DNA of 64,000 nucleotides from CAZCPB01 sp044223975 (GTDB lineage Bacteria > Planctomycetota > Phycisphaerae > Phycisphaerales > UBA1924), in the NCBI GenBank assembly GCA_044223975.1, contig JBGALI010000001.1:1-64000 (forward strand), in the 5' to 3' direction. Numbering within the stretch: the stretch's first letter is position 1; the number at the start of each line of letters is the position of its first letter. The notes under the pieces were generated by a model. The model searched no databases, was not told the origin of the DNA, and saw only the letters and a list, made by a program, of their open reading frames with translations. Made by a program: the position numbers and the translations under genes. Below, piece after piece: positions 8,432 through 16,660 of this stretch.

Positions 8432-9181
8432 TTAGCGGCGACGACGACCGGCAACGAGGCCGCCCAAGCCGAGGAGGCCGAGGGACGCCGGGGCCGGGGC
8501 CCACGACACGTTGACCGTGGCGGGGTCGCTGGCGAGCAGCGTGGCCAGAATGGTCGTCGCGGTTGCAGAAGAAGAGTTGGCGTAGACCGAGTACGAGTTG
8601 ATCTTCGCCTTGGGGGCGTCAAGCGTGATCGTACGAGCCGCGCCACCGTTGTAGCAGGCCAGCGAGAGCTTGAAGTGGTAACCCATCACGCCGTTGGTCG
8701 TGTCGAAGTTCGTGCCCAGGGCGGCGGGAGTGTTCTGCTTGATCGAGATGCCGCCGGCGGCGGCGTCGGACGCGTTGCCGCTGGCGCCGATGCGGAAACG
8801 GTTCGCGTCGGTGCCGGTCGTGCCGGTGTGGTAGATTACCTGGAACTGGCCACCGAAGTTGAGGTTGCCCACGCGGCCGTCGGGGTGCTGGGAGCTGCTG
8901 GCGTTGTCGAGAATCGTCGCCAAGTCACCGTTGGCGGCGCTGTAGGGCGAGCCGGTGATGCTGTGGGTCGACGTGGCGAAGCCGTATCCGGTCGAGAATG
9001 AGTAGAACGAGGCCACCTCGACCACGATCGGGTCGACGAGGTTGGCGCTCTGCAGCGTCAGCGAATCGACCCACTGGTCGTTGGTGCCGTAAACGCGGAC
9101 CTTGATGTCGATCTGAGAGTTCGCGGCCAGCGTGGTGCTGGCCAGGCCCGCCAAGGCCATAAGAGCAACGATCTTCTTCAT
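8432..9181 (-). CDS. Exported PEP-CTERM-like protein (paralogue 1)
   Basis: This 249-residue protein has a Sec signal peptide (MKKIVALMALAGL...ASTTLAA) and ends with a PEP-CTERM-type tripartite tail: a short PAPAS motif, a glycine/leucine-rich helix and a final RRRR. Such tails target proteins to exosortase-type processing and the cell surface, but here the motif reads PAP rather than PEP. The middle is predicted beta-rich and of unknown function. GAGGAG lies eight bases before the ATG. The gene is very similar to the next one along, has its own terminator, and is probably a monocistron. Confidence 0.8.
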   Translation of the reverse strand: MKKIVALMALAGLASTTLAANSQIDIKVRVYGTNDQWVDSLTLQSANLVDPIVVEVASFYSFSTGYGFATSTHSITGSPYSAANGDLATILDNASSSQHPDGRVGNLNFGGQFQVIYHTGTTGTDANRFRIGASGNASDAAAGGISIKQNTPAALGTNFDTTNGVMGYHFKLSLACYNGGAARTITLDAPKAKINSYSVYANSSSATATTILATLLASDPATVNVSWAPAPASLGLLGLGGLVAGRRRR

Positions 9182-9311
9182 CTTGAATCTCCTCACTAGC
9201 AGAATGACGGATGGAAACGGTGAAGAACGAGAAATTCCTGACCCGGGCCCAATTTAGTCGGGGCCTCTAGACCTTGCAAGGCATTTTGACTTGTTCTTGC
9301 GCAATTCTGAC

Positions 9312-9347
9312 AAAAAAACCCCCGTCCGGCGTTGAGCCGGGCGGGGG
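9312..9347 (-). terminator. Rho-independent terminator of PEP-CTERM-like gene 2
   Basis: A 12-base stem CCCCCGTCCGGC/GCCGGGCGGGGG (9319-9347), with one G-T pair, is followed on the minus strand by seven T residues (9312-9318). It separates the two paralogues transcriptionally. Confidence 0.85.
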
Positions 9348-9411
9348 CGGAATACTTGCTCGCGAGATGTTACCCTAACCAATCCCTATAATCAGGGATC
9401 TCAGGGCTGGA

Positions 9412-10164
9412 TCAGCGGCGGCGACGGCCGGCGACGAGCCCACCCAGGCCGAGGAGGCCGAGGGAAGCCGGGGCCGGAGCCCAAGACACGTTGAGTGTGG
9501 CGGGGTCGCTGTTGAGCAGCGTGGCCAGAATGGTCGTCGCGGTTGAGGACTGGGCGTTGGCGTAAACGGTGAACGAGTTGACTTTAGCCTTCGGGGCGTC
9601 GAGCACGATGTCGCGAGCCGCGCCACCGTTGTAGCAGGCCAGCGAGAGCTTGAAGTGGTAGCCCAAGACGCCGTTGGTCGTGTCGAAGTTCGTGCCCAGG
9701 GCGACGGGGGTGTTCTGCTTGGTCGAGATGCCGCCGGCGGCGGCGTCGGACGCGTTGCCGCTGGCGCCGATGCGGAAGCGGTTCGCGTCGGTGCCGGACG
9801 TGCCGGTGTGGTAGACGACCTGGAACTGGCCACCGAAGTTGAAGTTGCCGACGCGGCCGTCGGGGTGCAGGGCGCTGGTGGGGTTGTCATCGAGGATCGT
9901 GGCCACGTCACCGTTGGCGGCGCTGTAGGGCGAGCCGGTGATGCTGTGGAGCACGGTGGCCAAGCCATAGCCCGTCTGGAACGAGTAGAACGCACCGACT
10001 TCGACCACGATCGGATCGACGAGGTTGGCGCTCTGCAGCGTCAGGGCATCGACCCACGGGTCGGTGGTGCCGAACTTACGGACCTTGATGTCGATCTTCG
10101 TATCGACGGCGAGCGCCGAGCCCGCGATTCCGGCGAGAGCAACGAGTGCAGCAATCTTCTTCAT
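9412..10164 (-). CDS. Exported PEP-CTERM-like protein (paralogue 2)
   Basis: This 250-residue paralogue of the preceding gene has a signal peptide starting MKKIAALVALAG, the same ordered blocks (LQSANLVDPIVVEV, SITGSPYSAANGD, HPDGRVGN, FRIGASGNASDAAAGGIS, YHFKLSLACYNGGAAR) and an identical C-terminal sorting-like tail with PAPAS and a final RRRR. Differences cluster between blocks, mostly conservative. GAGGAG precedes the ATG at 10164. The shared DNA suggests a recent tandem duplication or gene conversion. Its role is unknown; surface display is inferred from the tail. Confidence 0.8.
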   Translation of the reverse strand: MKKIAALVALAGIAGSALAVDTKIDIKVRKFGTTDPWVDALTLQSANLVDPIVVEVGAFYSFQTGYGLATVLHSITGSPYSAANGDVATILDDNPTSALHPDGRVGNFNFGGQFQVVYHTGTSGTDANRFRIGASGNASDAAAGGISTKQNTPVALGTNFDTTNGVLGYHFKLSLACYNGGAARDIVLDAPKAKVNSFTVYANAQSSTATTILATLLNSDPATLNVSWAPAPASLGLLGLGGLVAGRRRR

Positions 10165-10483
10165 CTGACAATCTCCTCGCAAGTCTTCCAGGGTTTGTCT
10201 GGCTAACACACGATTACGGTGAACGAACGATTCGTTCCTAACCCACGTCGAAAGTACATCAGGACTGTGGGGTTGCCAGAAAAGTGGGCGGATGCCCGCA
10301 CTTTTTTTGCGCCCGGGCGTACCGGGGAACCCCGAGAAGGGCTTTTCTGCGGGGCGCGAGGGCGTCTTTTGAGACCCACGGGGTTATGTGCCCCGTTTCG
10401 GCAGATGGGCCGAGACGGCGGGATGGCGCCGTCCGCGGCCTCGGGCTGGCCCCCAGGACCGCACTCAGGCGTGCCGCGGGGCG
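10165..10483. other. Intergenic region between thyX and PEP-CTERM-like gene 2
   Basis: This 319-bp stretch has no supportable gene. It must carry the promoter of the PEP-CTERM-like gene; a 13-bp inverted repeat GAACGA-T-TCGTTC at 10225-10237 could be an operator but this is weak. The rest is GC-rich with a T run near 10304-10310. No clear terminator of thyX was found. Confidence 0.4.
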
Positions 10484-11434
10484 TTAGCGAGGGGCTGGGG
10501 CGGCGGTCGACAGGCCCAGGAGACCGGCCTTGGCCTGCCACTCGGCCTGCTCGCGGCGGTTATCGCTCGCCAGAGTTCCCGGGCCTCCCTTGGCGGCATC
10601 GCGCAGAGCATCGACCTCGAGCCGGCTGAGGTGCAGGCCCTCCAGCTCGTAGTCACGCCACGCTTCCATGGTCATGGGGCAGATCGGCGCGAGCAGGTCG
10701 TACATCGCCGCCGCGTAGTCGCGGATTTCCGCCTGGGCGTGGGCGTCCATGCGCAGCGACAGGAACCGAAGGATGTTGTGCAGGTCGCACTTCCAGTACC
10801 ACTCGGTGTACATGTTGACGGGCAGGCCGATGCGGGCGAGCTCGCGGCTGACGCCCCCCTTGGCCAGTTCGAGGTACCGGGTGTGGAGCGACTCGGCGTC
10901 GTGGAGGTAGGCGAGGAACTGCTCGGCGGTGCGAGCGTCGTCGGGGTTGTCAGGGGAGAAGCGGTCCTCGCCTCCCTGGCGGTTGCTCGCCGATTGCTTG
11001 CGCACGGCGTCGGCGGTGGGGGAATAGAAGCGGTCGGGAATGATTGAGTAGCGGCCGGAGTACTCGTTGACGTTGGCGGTGCGGTGCCTGATCCACTGGC
11101 GGGCGATGAAGATGGGCATCGCGATGTGGAACTTGAACTCCACCATCTCGAAGGGCGTGGTGTGGCGGTGGCGCAGCAGGTAGCGGATGAGCCCCCGGTC
11201 TTCGCTGACCTGCTTGGTGCCCTGTCCGTAGGAGACGCGGGCGGCCTGCACGATGGCAAAGTCCGCGGTCTTGCCCTCGGGGATCAGGCGCGGCATGGCG
11301 TCGATGAGGGCGATGAAGCCGTGCTGATGAAGCTTGATCTCGTGGCGCGAGGCACCGGCCATCACGTCAAAGAGGGGCGACTCGGCGGGGACGCGGGAGA
11401 TGGTGTGGGCGCCGGCGGGGGTGGGGCTGGTCAT
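10484..11434 (-). CDS. thyX: FAD-dependent thymidylate synthase
   Basis: ThyX methylates dUMP to dTMP using methylene-THF, NADPH and FAD. The protein has 316 residues and carries the ThyX signature as RHRTANVNEYSGRYS (consensus RHRxxSxNExSxRY, with Ala in place of the first Ser), and a C-terminal RFLSLRMDAHAQAEIR helix. The start was placed at the ATG at 11434; TATCCT lies eight bases upstream and no Shine-Dalgarno is seen, so a leaderless transcript is possible. No thyA is in the window. The longer frame to 11794 is antisense to the neighbouring gene and was rejected. Confidence 0.93.
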   Translation of the reverse strand: MTSPTPAGAHTISRVPAESPLFDVMAGASRHEIKLHQHGFIALIDAMPRLIPEGKTADFAIVQAARVSYGQGTKQVSEDRGLIRYLLRHRHTTPFEMVEFKFHIAMPIFIARQWIRHRTANVNEYSGRYSIIPDRFYSPTADAVRKQSASNRQGGEDRFSPDNPDDARTAEQFLAYLHDAESLHTRYLELAKGGVSRELARIGLPVNMYTEWYWKCDLHNILRFLSLRMDAHAQAEIRDYAAAMYDLLAPICPMTMEAWRDYELEGLHLSRLEVDALRDAAKGGPGTLASDNRREQAEWQAKAGLLGLSTAAPAPR

Positions 11435-11442
11435 GGCGCGAC

Positions 11443-11448
11443 AGGATA
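11443..11448 (-). promoter_or_regulatory. Candidate -10 (leaderless) for thyX
   Basis: Minus-strand TATCCT with eight bases before the ATG at 11434. No clear -35 is present. It is part of the recurrent TANNNT-before-ATG pattern. Confidence 0.4.
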
Positions 11449-11501
11449 GCGGCGCGGCTCGCGGCTGAGCGCGAGCAAACCGGCCGGTGCGGGCGCGATT
11501 G

Positions 11502-13394
11502 TCAGTTGAGCGATGGCGATGGTTTCGCGGGCGCCGGGGGCCAGAGGATCCAGTCGCCGTCGATCGAGGGGCGTTGTTCCGAGGCGAGGATCTGTGCCGC
11601 GCGGGTGGCGGGGATCCATCGGCCCGGCGTCGCGGGCTTTCCCAGGAGGTCGGTCGCGCCCCGCCCGTGGTCATCCTTGCGGTCGGCGCCGATGGAGTAG
11701 ACCACGGGCGTGCCGTCGCGGAGGGTGTAGCGGATGCTCTGGCCGTCGAACAGGTCCTTGGCGAGCGCGGGGAGCAATGAGGTGGGGATGTCACCGAGGG
11801 AGGTCGGGTACGCGCCGTGCGTACGCCGGAAGAGGACGATGGCGATCGCCGTCAGCACGCCGTCGCGCCGCTGGGCCGCCTCGTCGTGGGCCCACACGGC
11901 GCGGTTGAGGGCCGGCATGAGCGTCGTCAGGAGCACGAAACGCTTGCCCTCGAGCGAGTTGCCCAGCCTGTCCACCTCCTCGTCGGGTGATTCATCGGGG
12001 CGGAGCCACGGCCTGACGGCGGCGTATTCGAGGGTGCGGGCGAGCATGCGGGAGTACCGCTCCTGGACATCGCGCCGAGAGGCCGAGACGAGCGTGACCA
12101 GGGGCACCTCCAGTGCGTCGCCGACGGCGTCGGGCGTTTTCTGCCCGGGTCTGCCGGAGTAGCTGCGGAGCGTGCGGACGCCGGTGCTGGTGAGGTGGCC
12201 GTCGCCGTTGCCGTCGTCGCTGTACATGCGTTGCAACGAATCGGCCATGAATAGGCGCTCGCCCTCGAAGCTGACCGTCATGGGCATGCGCGACGCGGCG
12301 TGCGCGAGCGACGCGAGCTGGGTGCTGGAGAGGAGTTCGGGCTTTTCGGCGAGCACCGTTCCAAGGGTCTGGTCGGCGAGGCTGTGGATCGCGAGAGCGA
12401 CGAGGTCGCCGATGAGGAAGCCGCTGTCGCGCATGTGGCCGGCGAGGCGGTACATGGTGTGGACGTCGGCCGTGGCCCGCGCGCCATCGCCCGCTTCCAT
12501 GGCGGCGCGAACGTCGAGCGACAGCATCCGGGCGAAGTGTCGTGCCTGGCCGAGGTGCGGCAGGAGCACTCCGATAAGGTCGGGATTGGGGTCCTCGGCC
12601 TGCACGTCGGCGTACGCGTCGGCGTGGGCCTTGTCGGGGTCGATCCCGGAGAGCACGCGTGCATGGGCGTCAAGTTCCGGATCCACGACGCTCGAGACGG
12701 GCCGTCCAAGGCTCGGGCGGGCGGCGCCCTGGTGGAGCAGGTCGATGGTCCGTGCGCTGTCCTTCAGGTATGCGAGCGCGGCGGGCCAGCGCGGATCGCC
12801 CGGAAGAATGAGGGGGAAGTCCTTGGCGATTTCTTCGGGCATGCGCGGCTGGGCGAGGTAGGCGCTGCGGTACAGCGGCCAGGCACGGTCGCCCTCCGGA
12901 ATTGAGTTCACCGATGCGTTAATCTCGGCGACGTAGTTGCGGGAGATCGTGGGGTGGGTAAGAAAGGCCCGGGCGGCGACGGCCAGGTACAAGCAGATGA
13001 GGGCCCCGATCAGAACTCCTAGAAACTTCGCGAACGCCGATGCGGCGCGCCACGGGAGCGGGCGGCAGCGCTTCTTGGCGCGGCGGATGAGGCGTGCGGC
13101 GTGCGCAGGGTCGCCGAACGACGCGGCGAGGTCCTGGGGCGAAGCGCCGGACTCCGTTCCGTCGCGGAAGTGGGCGATGAGTTCGCGGGCGACGTCGAGT
13201 CGCTCGGACTGCCAGAGCCCGGTCCGCTTTACGACGCGTGTCGCCAGATCGGCGAGCGGTTCGGGGAGGCGTGCGTTGGAGATGAATTCGGCGGGCGTGG
13301 GGCGCTGGAGGCCCGGCGGGAAGATGCGGATGGGACGCGAGAGCGTCTGCATGATGGCGCTCGGTGCTCGCGTGCCGCGGGGAGTGTCGGTCAT
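11502..13394 (-). CDS. Membrane protein with HAAS-like N-terminus, coupled to PadR
   Basis: The protein has 630 residues. Residues about 43-106 resemble the HAAS/DUF1700 helical module found with PadR regulators (LIAHFRDGTESGASPQDLAASFGDP). One transmembrane helix follows (about 123-143), then a large probably extracytoplasmic region. The C-terminus contains PTSLGDI...DLFDGQSIRYT...VVYSIGADRKDDHG, reminiscent of the calcium-binding end of type II secretion pseudopilins. Its ATG overlaps the PadR stop codon (ATGA), indicating translational coupling. It is a paralogue of the gene at 13866-15413. It is probably the membrane sensor or effector of the PadR switch; its biochemical function is unknown. 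Confidence 0.75.
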   Translation of the reverse strand: MTDTPRGTRAPSAIMQTLSRPIRIFPPGLQRPTPAEFISNARLPEPLADLATRVVKRTGLWQSERLDVARELIAHFRDGTESGASPQDLAASFGDPAHAARLIRRAKKRCRPLPWRAASAFAKFLGVLIGALICLYLAVAARAFLTHPTISRNYVAEINASVNSIPEGDRAWPLYRSAYLAQPRMPEEIAKDFPLILPGDPRWPAALAYLKDSARTIDLLHQGAARPSLGRPVSSVVDPELDAHARVLSGIDPDKAHADAYADVQAEDPNPDLIGVLLPHLGQARHFARMLSLDVRAAMEAGDGARATADVHTMYRLAGHMRDSGFLIGDLVALAIHSLADQTLGTVLAEKPELLSSTQLASLAHAASRMPMTVSFEGERLFMADSLQRMYSDDGNGDGHLTSTGVRTLRSYSGRPGQKTPDAVGDALEVPLVTLVSASRRDVQERYSRMLARTLEYAAVRPWLRPDESPDEEVDRLGNSLEGKRFVLLTTLMPALNRAVWAHDEAAQRRDGVLTAIAIVLFRRTHGAYPTSLGDIPTSLLPALAKDLFDGQSIRYTLRDGTPVVYSIGADRKDDHGRGATDLLGKPATPGRWIPATRAAQILASEQRPSIDGDWILWPPAPAKPSPSLN

Positions 13395-13750
13395 GCGGCA
13401 CCCCCGGAGTTCGCGAGGCCGGCCTTGACGATGCCCAGGGCGGTCATGGCTTGGGCGACGGCGCGCCATTGCTGGGTGTCGTCGGCGAGGCGGCGCTTGC
13501 CGTCGGTCGTGAGCTTGTAGTACTTGCGGACGCGCTCGGAGGCGGCAGACTGCCAGTAAGACTCTATAAGTCCTTTGGATTCAAGGTTGTAGAGCATGGG
13601 GTAGAGGGTGGACTGGCCCATGTCGAGCACGCCCGCGGTTTTCGAGGACAGGGCCTCGGCGAGTTCGTAGCCGTACATGTCGCGGCGTTCGAGGAGTTTG
13701 AGAACGGCGACGGGGCCGGCGCCTCGCATGAGTTCGCGTTCGATGCGCAT
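13391..13750 (-). CDS. PadR-family transcriptional regulator
   Basis: This 119-residue winged-helix protein has the PadR pattern: MRIERELMRG, then LKLLERRDMYGYELAEALS, the recognition helix in MGQSTLYPMLYNLESKGLIES, and the wing RVRKYYKLTTDGKRRL. A C-terminal helix serves dimerisation in the family. It is the first gene of a two-gene unit with the HAAS-like membrane protein, overlapping by four bases. An inverted repeat overlapping a TATACT -10 lies about 55-75 bp upstream and is a likely autoregulatory operator. Confidence 0.9.
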   Translation of the reverse strand: MRIERELMRGAGPVAVLKLLERRDMYGYELAEALSSKTAGVLDMGQSTLYPMLYNLESKGLIESYWQSAASERVRKYYKLTTDGKRRLADDTQQWRAVAQAMTALGIVKAGLANSGGAA

Positions 13751-13802
13751 GGGCTACCTCCGGAGGGTTGTACGGGCGGGGGCATAGAAGGTTGCGTGGG
13801 AC

Positions 13803-13823
13803 ATACTATGGCTCACATAGTAT
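13803..13823 (-). promoter_or_regulatory. Candidate PadR operator and overlapping -10
   Basis: This is a perfect 8-bp inverted repeat, ATACTATG-N5-CATAGTAT. On the minus strand TATACT at its upstream edge can serve as -10 of the padR unit, so PadR bound here would block its own transcription. The assignment rests on position and symmetry only. Confidence 0.6.
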
Positions 13824-13865
13824 ATCGTGCGGGGCATGGGGGAGGTTGCGGGAAACCGGCAGGTT

Positions 13866-15413
13866 TCAGGGAGCGCGACGGTCGGCGGGCCAGGGGCCGG
13901 GGGTGGTGATCAACCGATCGCTGTTGGTCTCGATGGGCGGGAAGAGGATCCAATCGCCATCGACCACATTGCGAGGATGGAACGCGTCGTAGTTCTGATG
14001 GAGCGGCGCAGGGGGCATCCCGCCGTCGTCGTGCGCGTTGTTTCCGATGGAGTAGATCACGGGCCAGCCGTCGATCAGACGGTACCGGAGAGGGAGGCCG
14101 TCGAATACGTCGAACGGTTCGGGGTCGGTGACGAGGTCGGGGTCGATGTCGGCGAGCGCGGCGGGGTAGACGCCGTGGCGCAGATGGTGACGCGCGAGAG
14201 CGATGGCCGTGCGGGTGGCGTGGGTGGTCACCGCGATCTGGTCCTGGGCTCGCAAGGCCTTTCCAAGGGCGGGGATCAGAATCGAGACGATTCGATACTC
14301 GAACGTCGAATGACGAGGTTCGGGGATGACGGACTGTGCGACATCATCGAGTGAGCCAGACTCCCGCTCCCAGCGGGGCAGTCCGGCTTGGAATTGGACT
14401 TCGTTATGGATTGACTCGCCCATCTCGCGGAACGCACGGCGAGAGGTGCCCAGAACCAAGAACGGCCCAAGGATCTGTTGGTCGAATTCAAGAGGCTTGA
14501 GCTTGCCGTCCTTCATCTCGCTCAGGGTGGTGAGGCTGTCGGCGTTCACGCGACCGTCGCCGGAGCCGTCGTCAGTGAACAGCCGCTGCTCGATATCGGC
14601 GAGGAATCCCCGCTCTGCGTTGAGCGACAGCGGGGTCGCTTCGGCCGCGACGGCGAAGTCCCGATCGACGGCAGCCCATTGCTCGTCGTTGAGCAGGGAA
14701 GGGTGACGGACGATGATTTCCTGCGCCAGGCTGTCCGCCAGCGAGAGCACGGCGATCCCGACGAGGTGCTCGATGGTGACGGCGTTCTCACCCATGTTCT
14801 GACGCGCCAGGCGGGCCAATGAGCGGAGGTTGTCGGAGACCCGCGGCGCATCCCCCGATTCGGCCGCCGAATACGTGTCCTCCTTCAGCAGCCGGGCGAA
14901 CGCTCGCGACTTTCCGAGTTGGGGGTAGAGCAGGCCAAGGGCCATCGGGTTCCCGGCGGGCGGTCCGGGCGGCGGGAGCGTGTGGTCTCCGTCGGAGCGG
15001 AGCGCCAGGTCTTCCTGGTTGGTGATTATGGTGCCCATGACGGGCAGTTCGGTGGCGCGGCGGAGTTCGTCGATGAGTGTTGAATTGCGTTCGAGGTAGG
15101 CCTTGGCCTCGGGCCAGAGAGGATCGCCCGGCCGCAATTCGCCCCACATGTTGCCGACATCGTCGGCGAGTGGCTCCATCGCCAAGCTGATGCGCCGGTA
15201 GTGCGTCCAGGCGCGTTGGTTCTCGGGGACGGCGAGGGTGGGGGCGTTGATCTCTGCCGCGATGTTCCGGGAGAGCCTGACTTGTCCGGTGTGGAACCGC
15301 ACGACGAGGCACGCATAAAGGAGCATGAGTCCCGCGAACCCCGCGAGGAGCAGCTTGAGAAAAGTGTGCCGGAAGGAGCCGCTCCGGGGCAGGATCATCT
15401 CTTCCATGTCCAT
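13866..15413 (-). CDS. Membrane protein, paralogue of the PadR-coupled protein without HAAS domain
   Basis: The protein has 515 residues with one N-terminal transmembrane helix (about residues 16-37) and a large soluble region. The C-terminal half aligns by eye with the product of 11502-13394: ILIPALGKALRAQDQ, RTAIALARHHLRHGVYPAALADI, FDVFDGLPLRYR and VIYSIGNNAHDDGG. The last block again resembles a pseudopilin calcium loop. It lacks the N-terminal HAAS-like module. There is no Shine-Dalgarno; TACACT lies seven bases before the ATG at 15413, supporting this start and a leaderless message. Its stop is about 45 bp from the PadR operator. Function unknown. Confidence 0.7.
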   Translation of the reverse strand: MDMEEMILPRSGSFRHTFLKLLLAGFAGLMLLYACLVVRFHTGQVRLSRNIAAEINAPTLAVPENQRAWTHYRRISLAMEPLADDVGNMWGELRPGDPLWPEAKAYLERNSTLIDELRRATELPVMGTIITNQEDLALRSDGDHTLPPPGPPAGNPMALGLLYPQLGKSRAFARLLKEDTYSAAESGDAPRVSDNLRSLARLARQNMGENAVTIEHLVGIAVLSLADSLAQEIIVRHPSLLNDEQWAAVDRDFAVAAEATPLSLNAERGFLADIEQRLFTDDGSGDGRVNADSLTTLSEMKDGKLKPLEFDQQILGPFLVLGTSRRAFREMGESIHNEVQFQAGLPRWERESGSLDDVAQSVIPEPRHSTFEYRIVSILIPALGKALRAQDQIAVTTHATRTAIALARHHLRHGVYPAALADIDPDLVTDPEPFDVFDGLPLRYRLIDGWPVIYSIGNNAHDDGGMPPAPLHQNYDAFHPRNVVDGDWILFPPIETNSDRLITTPGPWPADRRAP

Positions 15414-15420
15414 GGCGCGC

Positions 15421-15426
15421 AGTGTA
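15421..15426 (-). promoter_or_regulatory. Candidate -10 (leaderless) for membrane protein 13866-15413
   Basis: Minus-strand TACACT followed by seven bases and the ATG at 15413. No Shine-Dalgarno is present, and the hexamer is identical to those at 7630 and 53366. Confidence 0.5.
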
Positions 15427-15474
15427 GCGGAGCGAGGCGCACGCGCAGCCTCGGACGCGTTGGGCTGCGTCGCA

Positions 15475-16569
15475 CTATGGGGTCGTGGGGCAAAGGTAGA
15501 AGAACTCGACGTCGAGGCCAACGGCCCGTGCACGCGCCACGGCGAAACGTCCTGGTGGGCCGACCCGCGGCCCCTTGAGGTCCGGGGGGCCGGTGATCCC
15601 GGGCGCGACGTGCACGAGCGCGGCGTCGATCAGATCCTGGGTGAACAGAGATGCGAGCAACGCGGGGCCGGCCTCGATCATGACGATGTGCACGCCATGT
15701 TTGTGGCGCATCGTGCGGAGCGCGCTGCGCAGGTCCACGCCGTCCGGCACGGCGGGGACGCTTTCGAGCGCGGCGTTCTTGGCGCGAAGGGCGTCCGCGC
15801 GAGGGGAGCGGAGCGCGTGTTCGGTCGTGAGGATGAGAACTGGCGCGTGCGAGGCGTCTCCAAAGATCGCGGCGGTGGGGGGCGTGCGGAGATGCGTGTC
15901 GAGGATCACACGCTGCGCGACGCGGCGTGGCGCGACATCGCGGGCGGTGAGTCGGGGGTTGTCGTGGAGCACGGTGCCGATGCCGGTGAGTACCGCGTCA
16001 ACGCGCCCGCGCAGCGCGTGGACGCGGCGGCGCGCGCGGGGCCCGCTGATCCAGCGCGGCTCGCCCGCGCGGGTGATCAGGCGGCCGTCATGGGTCTGGG
16101 CCCACTTGGCGATGACGAAGGGCAGGTCGGTTGTGACGTGCTTGATGAACGGGAGCGAGACTGCCGCGGCTAAGGGGCTCGCATCACTGAATTCCACGGT
16201 GATGCCCGCGCGGTGGAGGACTTCGGCTCCGCCGGCGGCCTGTGGGTTGGGGTCGCGGGTTGCCGCGACGACGCGAGCAACACCGGCGGCGATCAACGCG
16301 TCGGTGCACGGGGGCTGCTTGCCATGATGGGAGCAGGGCTCGAGCGTGACGTAAATGGTGGAGCCGCGCGGGTCGTGGCCTTGCCTGCGGCAGCTTTCAA
16401 GAGCTTCACGCTCGGCGTGGAGGTCTCCGAACTTTCGATGGTGACCGAGCCCGATGATGCGCCCGTCCTTGACGATGACCGCGCCGACCATCGGGTTGGG
16501 CTCGACGTGGCCCATGCCGCGGAGGGCAAGGCGAGCGGCGAGGGTGAGATAGTGATAGGGGTCGTCCAT
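15475..16569 (-). CDS. ribD: Riboflavin biosynthesis bifunctional deaminase/reductase
   Basis: RibD catalyses the deamination and reduction steps after GTP cyclohydrolase II in riboflavin synthesis. The protein has 364 residues. The N-terminal deaminase has the zinc motif HAE (51-53) and PCSHHGKQPPC. The C-terminal reductase includes KWAQTHDGRL, GPRARRRVHALRGRVDAVLTGIGT and MIEAGPALLASLF. The ATG at 16569 begins the conserved MDDPYHYLTLAARLA; no Shine-Dalgarno or FMN riboswitch is seen upstream. No other rib gene is adjacent. A palindromic element lies between it and the RNase HII-like gene. Confidence 0.93.
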   Translation of the reverse strand: MDDPYHYLTLAARLALRGMGHVEPNPMVGAVIVKDGRIIGLGHHRKFGDLHAEREALESCRRQGHDPRGSTIYVTLEPCSHHGKQPPCTDALIAAGVARVVAATRDPNPQAAGGAEVLHRAGITVEFSDASPLAAAVSLPFIKHVTTDLPFVIAKWAQTHDGRLITRAGEPRWISGPRARRRVHALRGRVDAVLTGIGTVLHDNPRLTARDVAPRRVAQRVILDTHLRTPPTAAIFGDASHAPVLILTTEHALRSPRADALRAKNAALESVPAVPDGVDLRSALRTMRHKHGVHIVMIEAGPALLASLFTQDLIDAALVHVAPGITGPPDLKGPRVGPPGRFAVARARAVGLDVEFFYLCPTTP

Positions 16570-16599
16570 GGCGAAACGAACGTTGCAGCGTCGAACGGG

Positions 16600-16651
16600 C
16601 CTCTCCCGGCCTCGCCGAGCCTTGGCCACCCCCTCCGCAGGGGCGGAGAGG
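16600..16651. repeat. Imperfect palindromic (REP-like) intergenic element
   Basis: Outer arms CCTCTCC (16600-16606) and GGAGAGG (16645-16651) enclose two smaller GC-rich hairpins, one around CGGCCTCGCCG and one around CCCCTCCGCAGGGG. Such compact multi-hairpin sequences often recur between genes as REP elements. Only one copy is visible in this window, so its repeat status is an inference. Confidence 0.4.
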
Positions 16652-16660
16652 GATGTGGGA

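Noticed and set aside
10225..10237. Operator for PEP-CTERM-like gene 2
   Set aside because: The inverted repeat is short, no promoter element is clear, and no regulator is adjacent; kept only as a note.
11435..11794. N-terminal extension of ThyX
   Set aside because: The upstream frame overlaps the membrane protein in another frame and is unlike ThyX; the family begins after 11434.
16570..16660. FMN riboswitch before ribD
   Set aside because: The leader is too short and lacks the conserved RFN-element blocks; only a palindromic element is seen.
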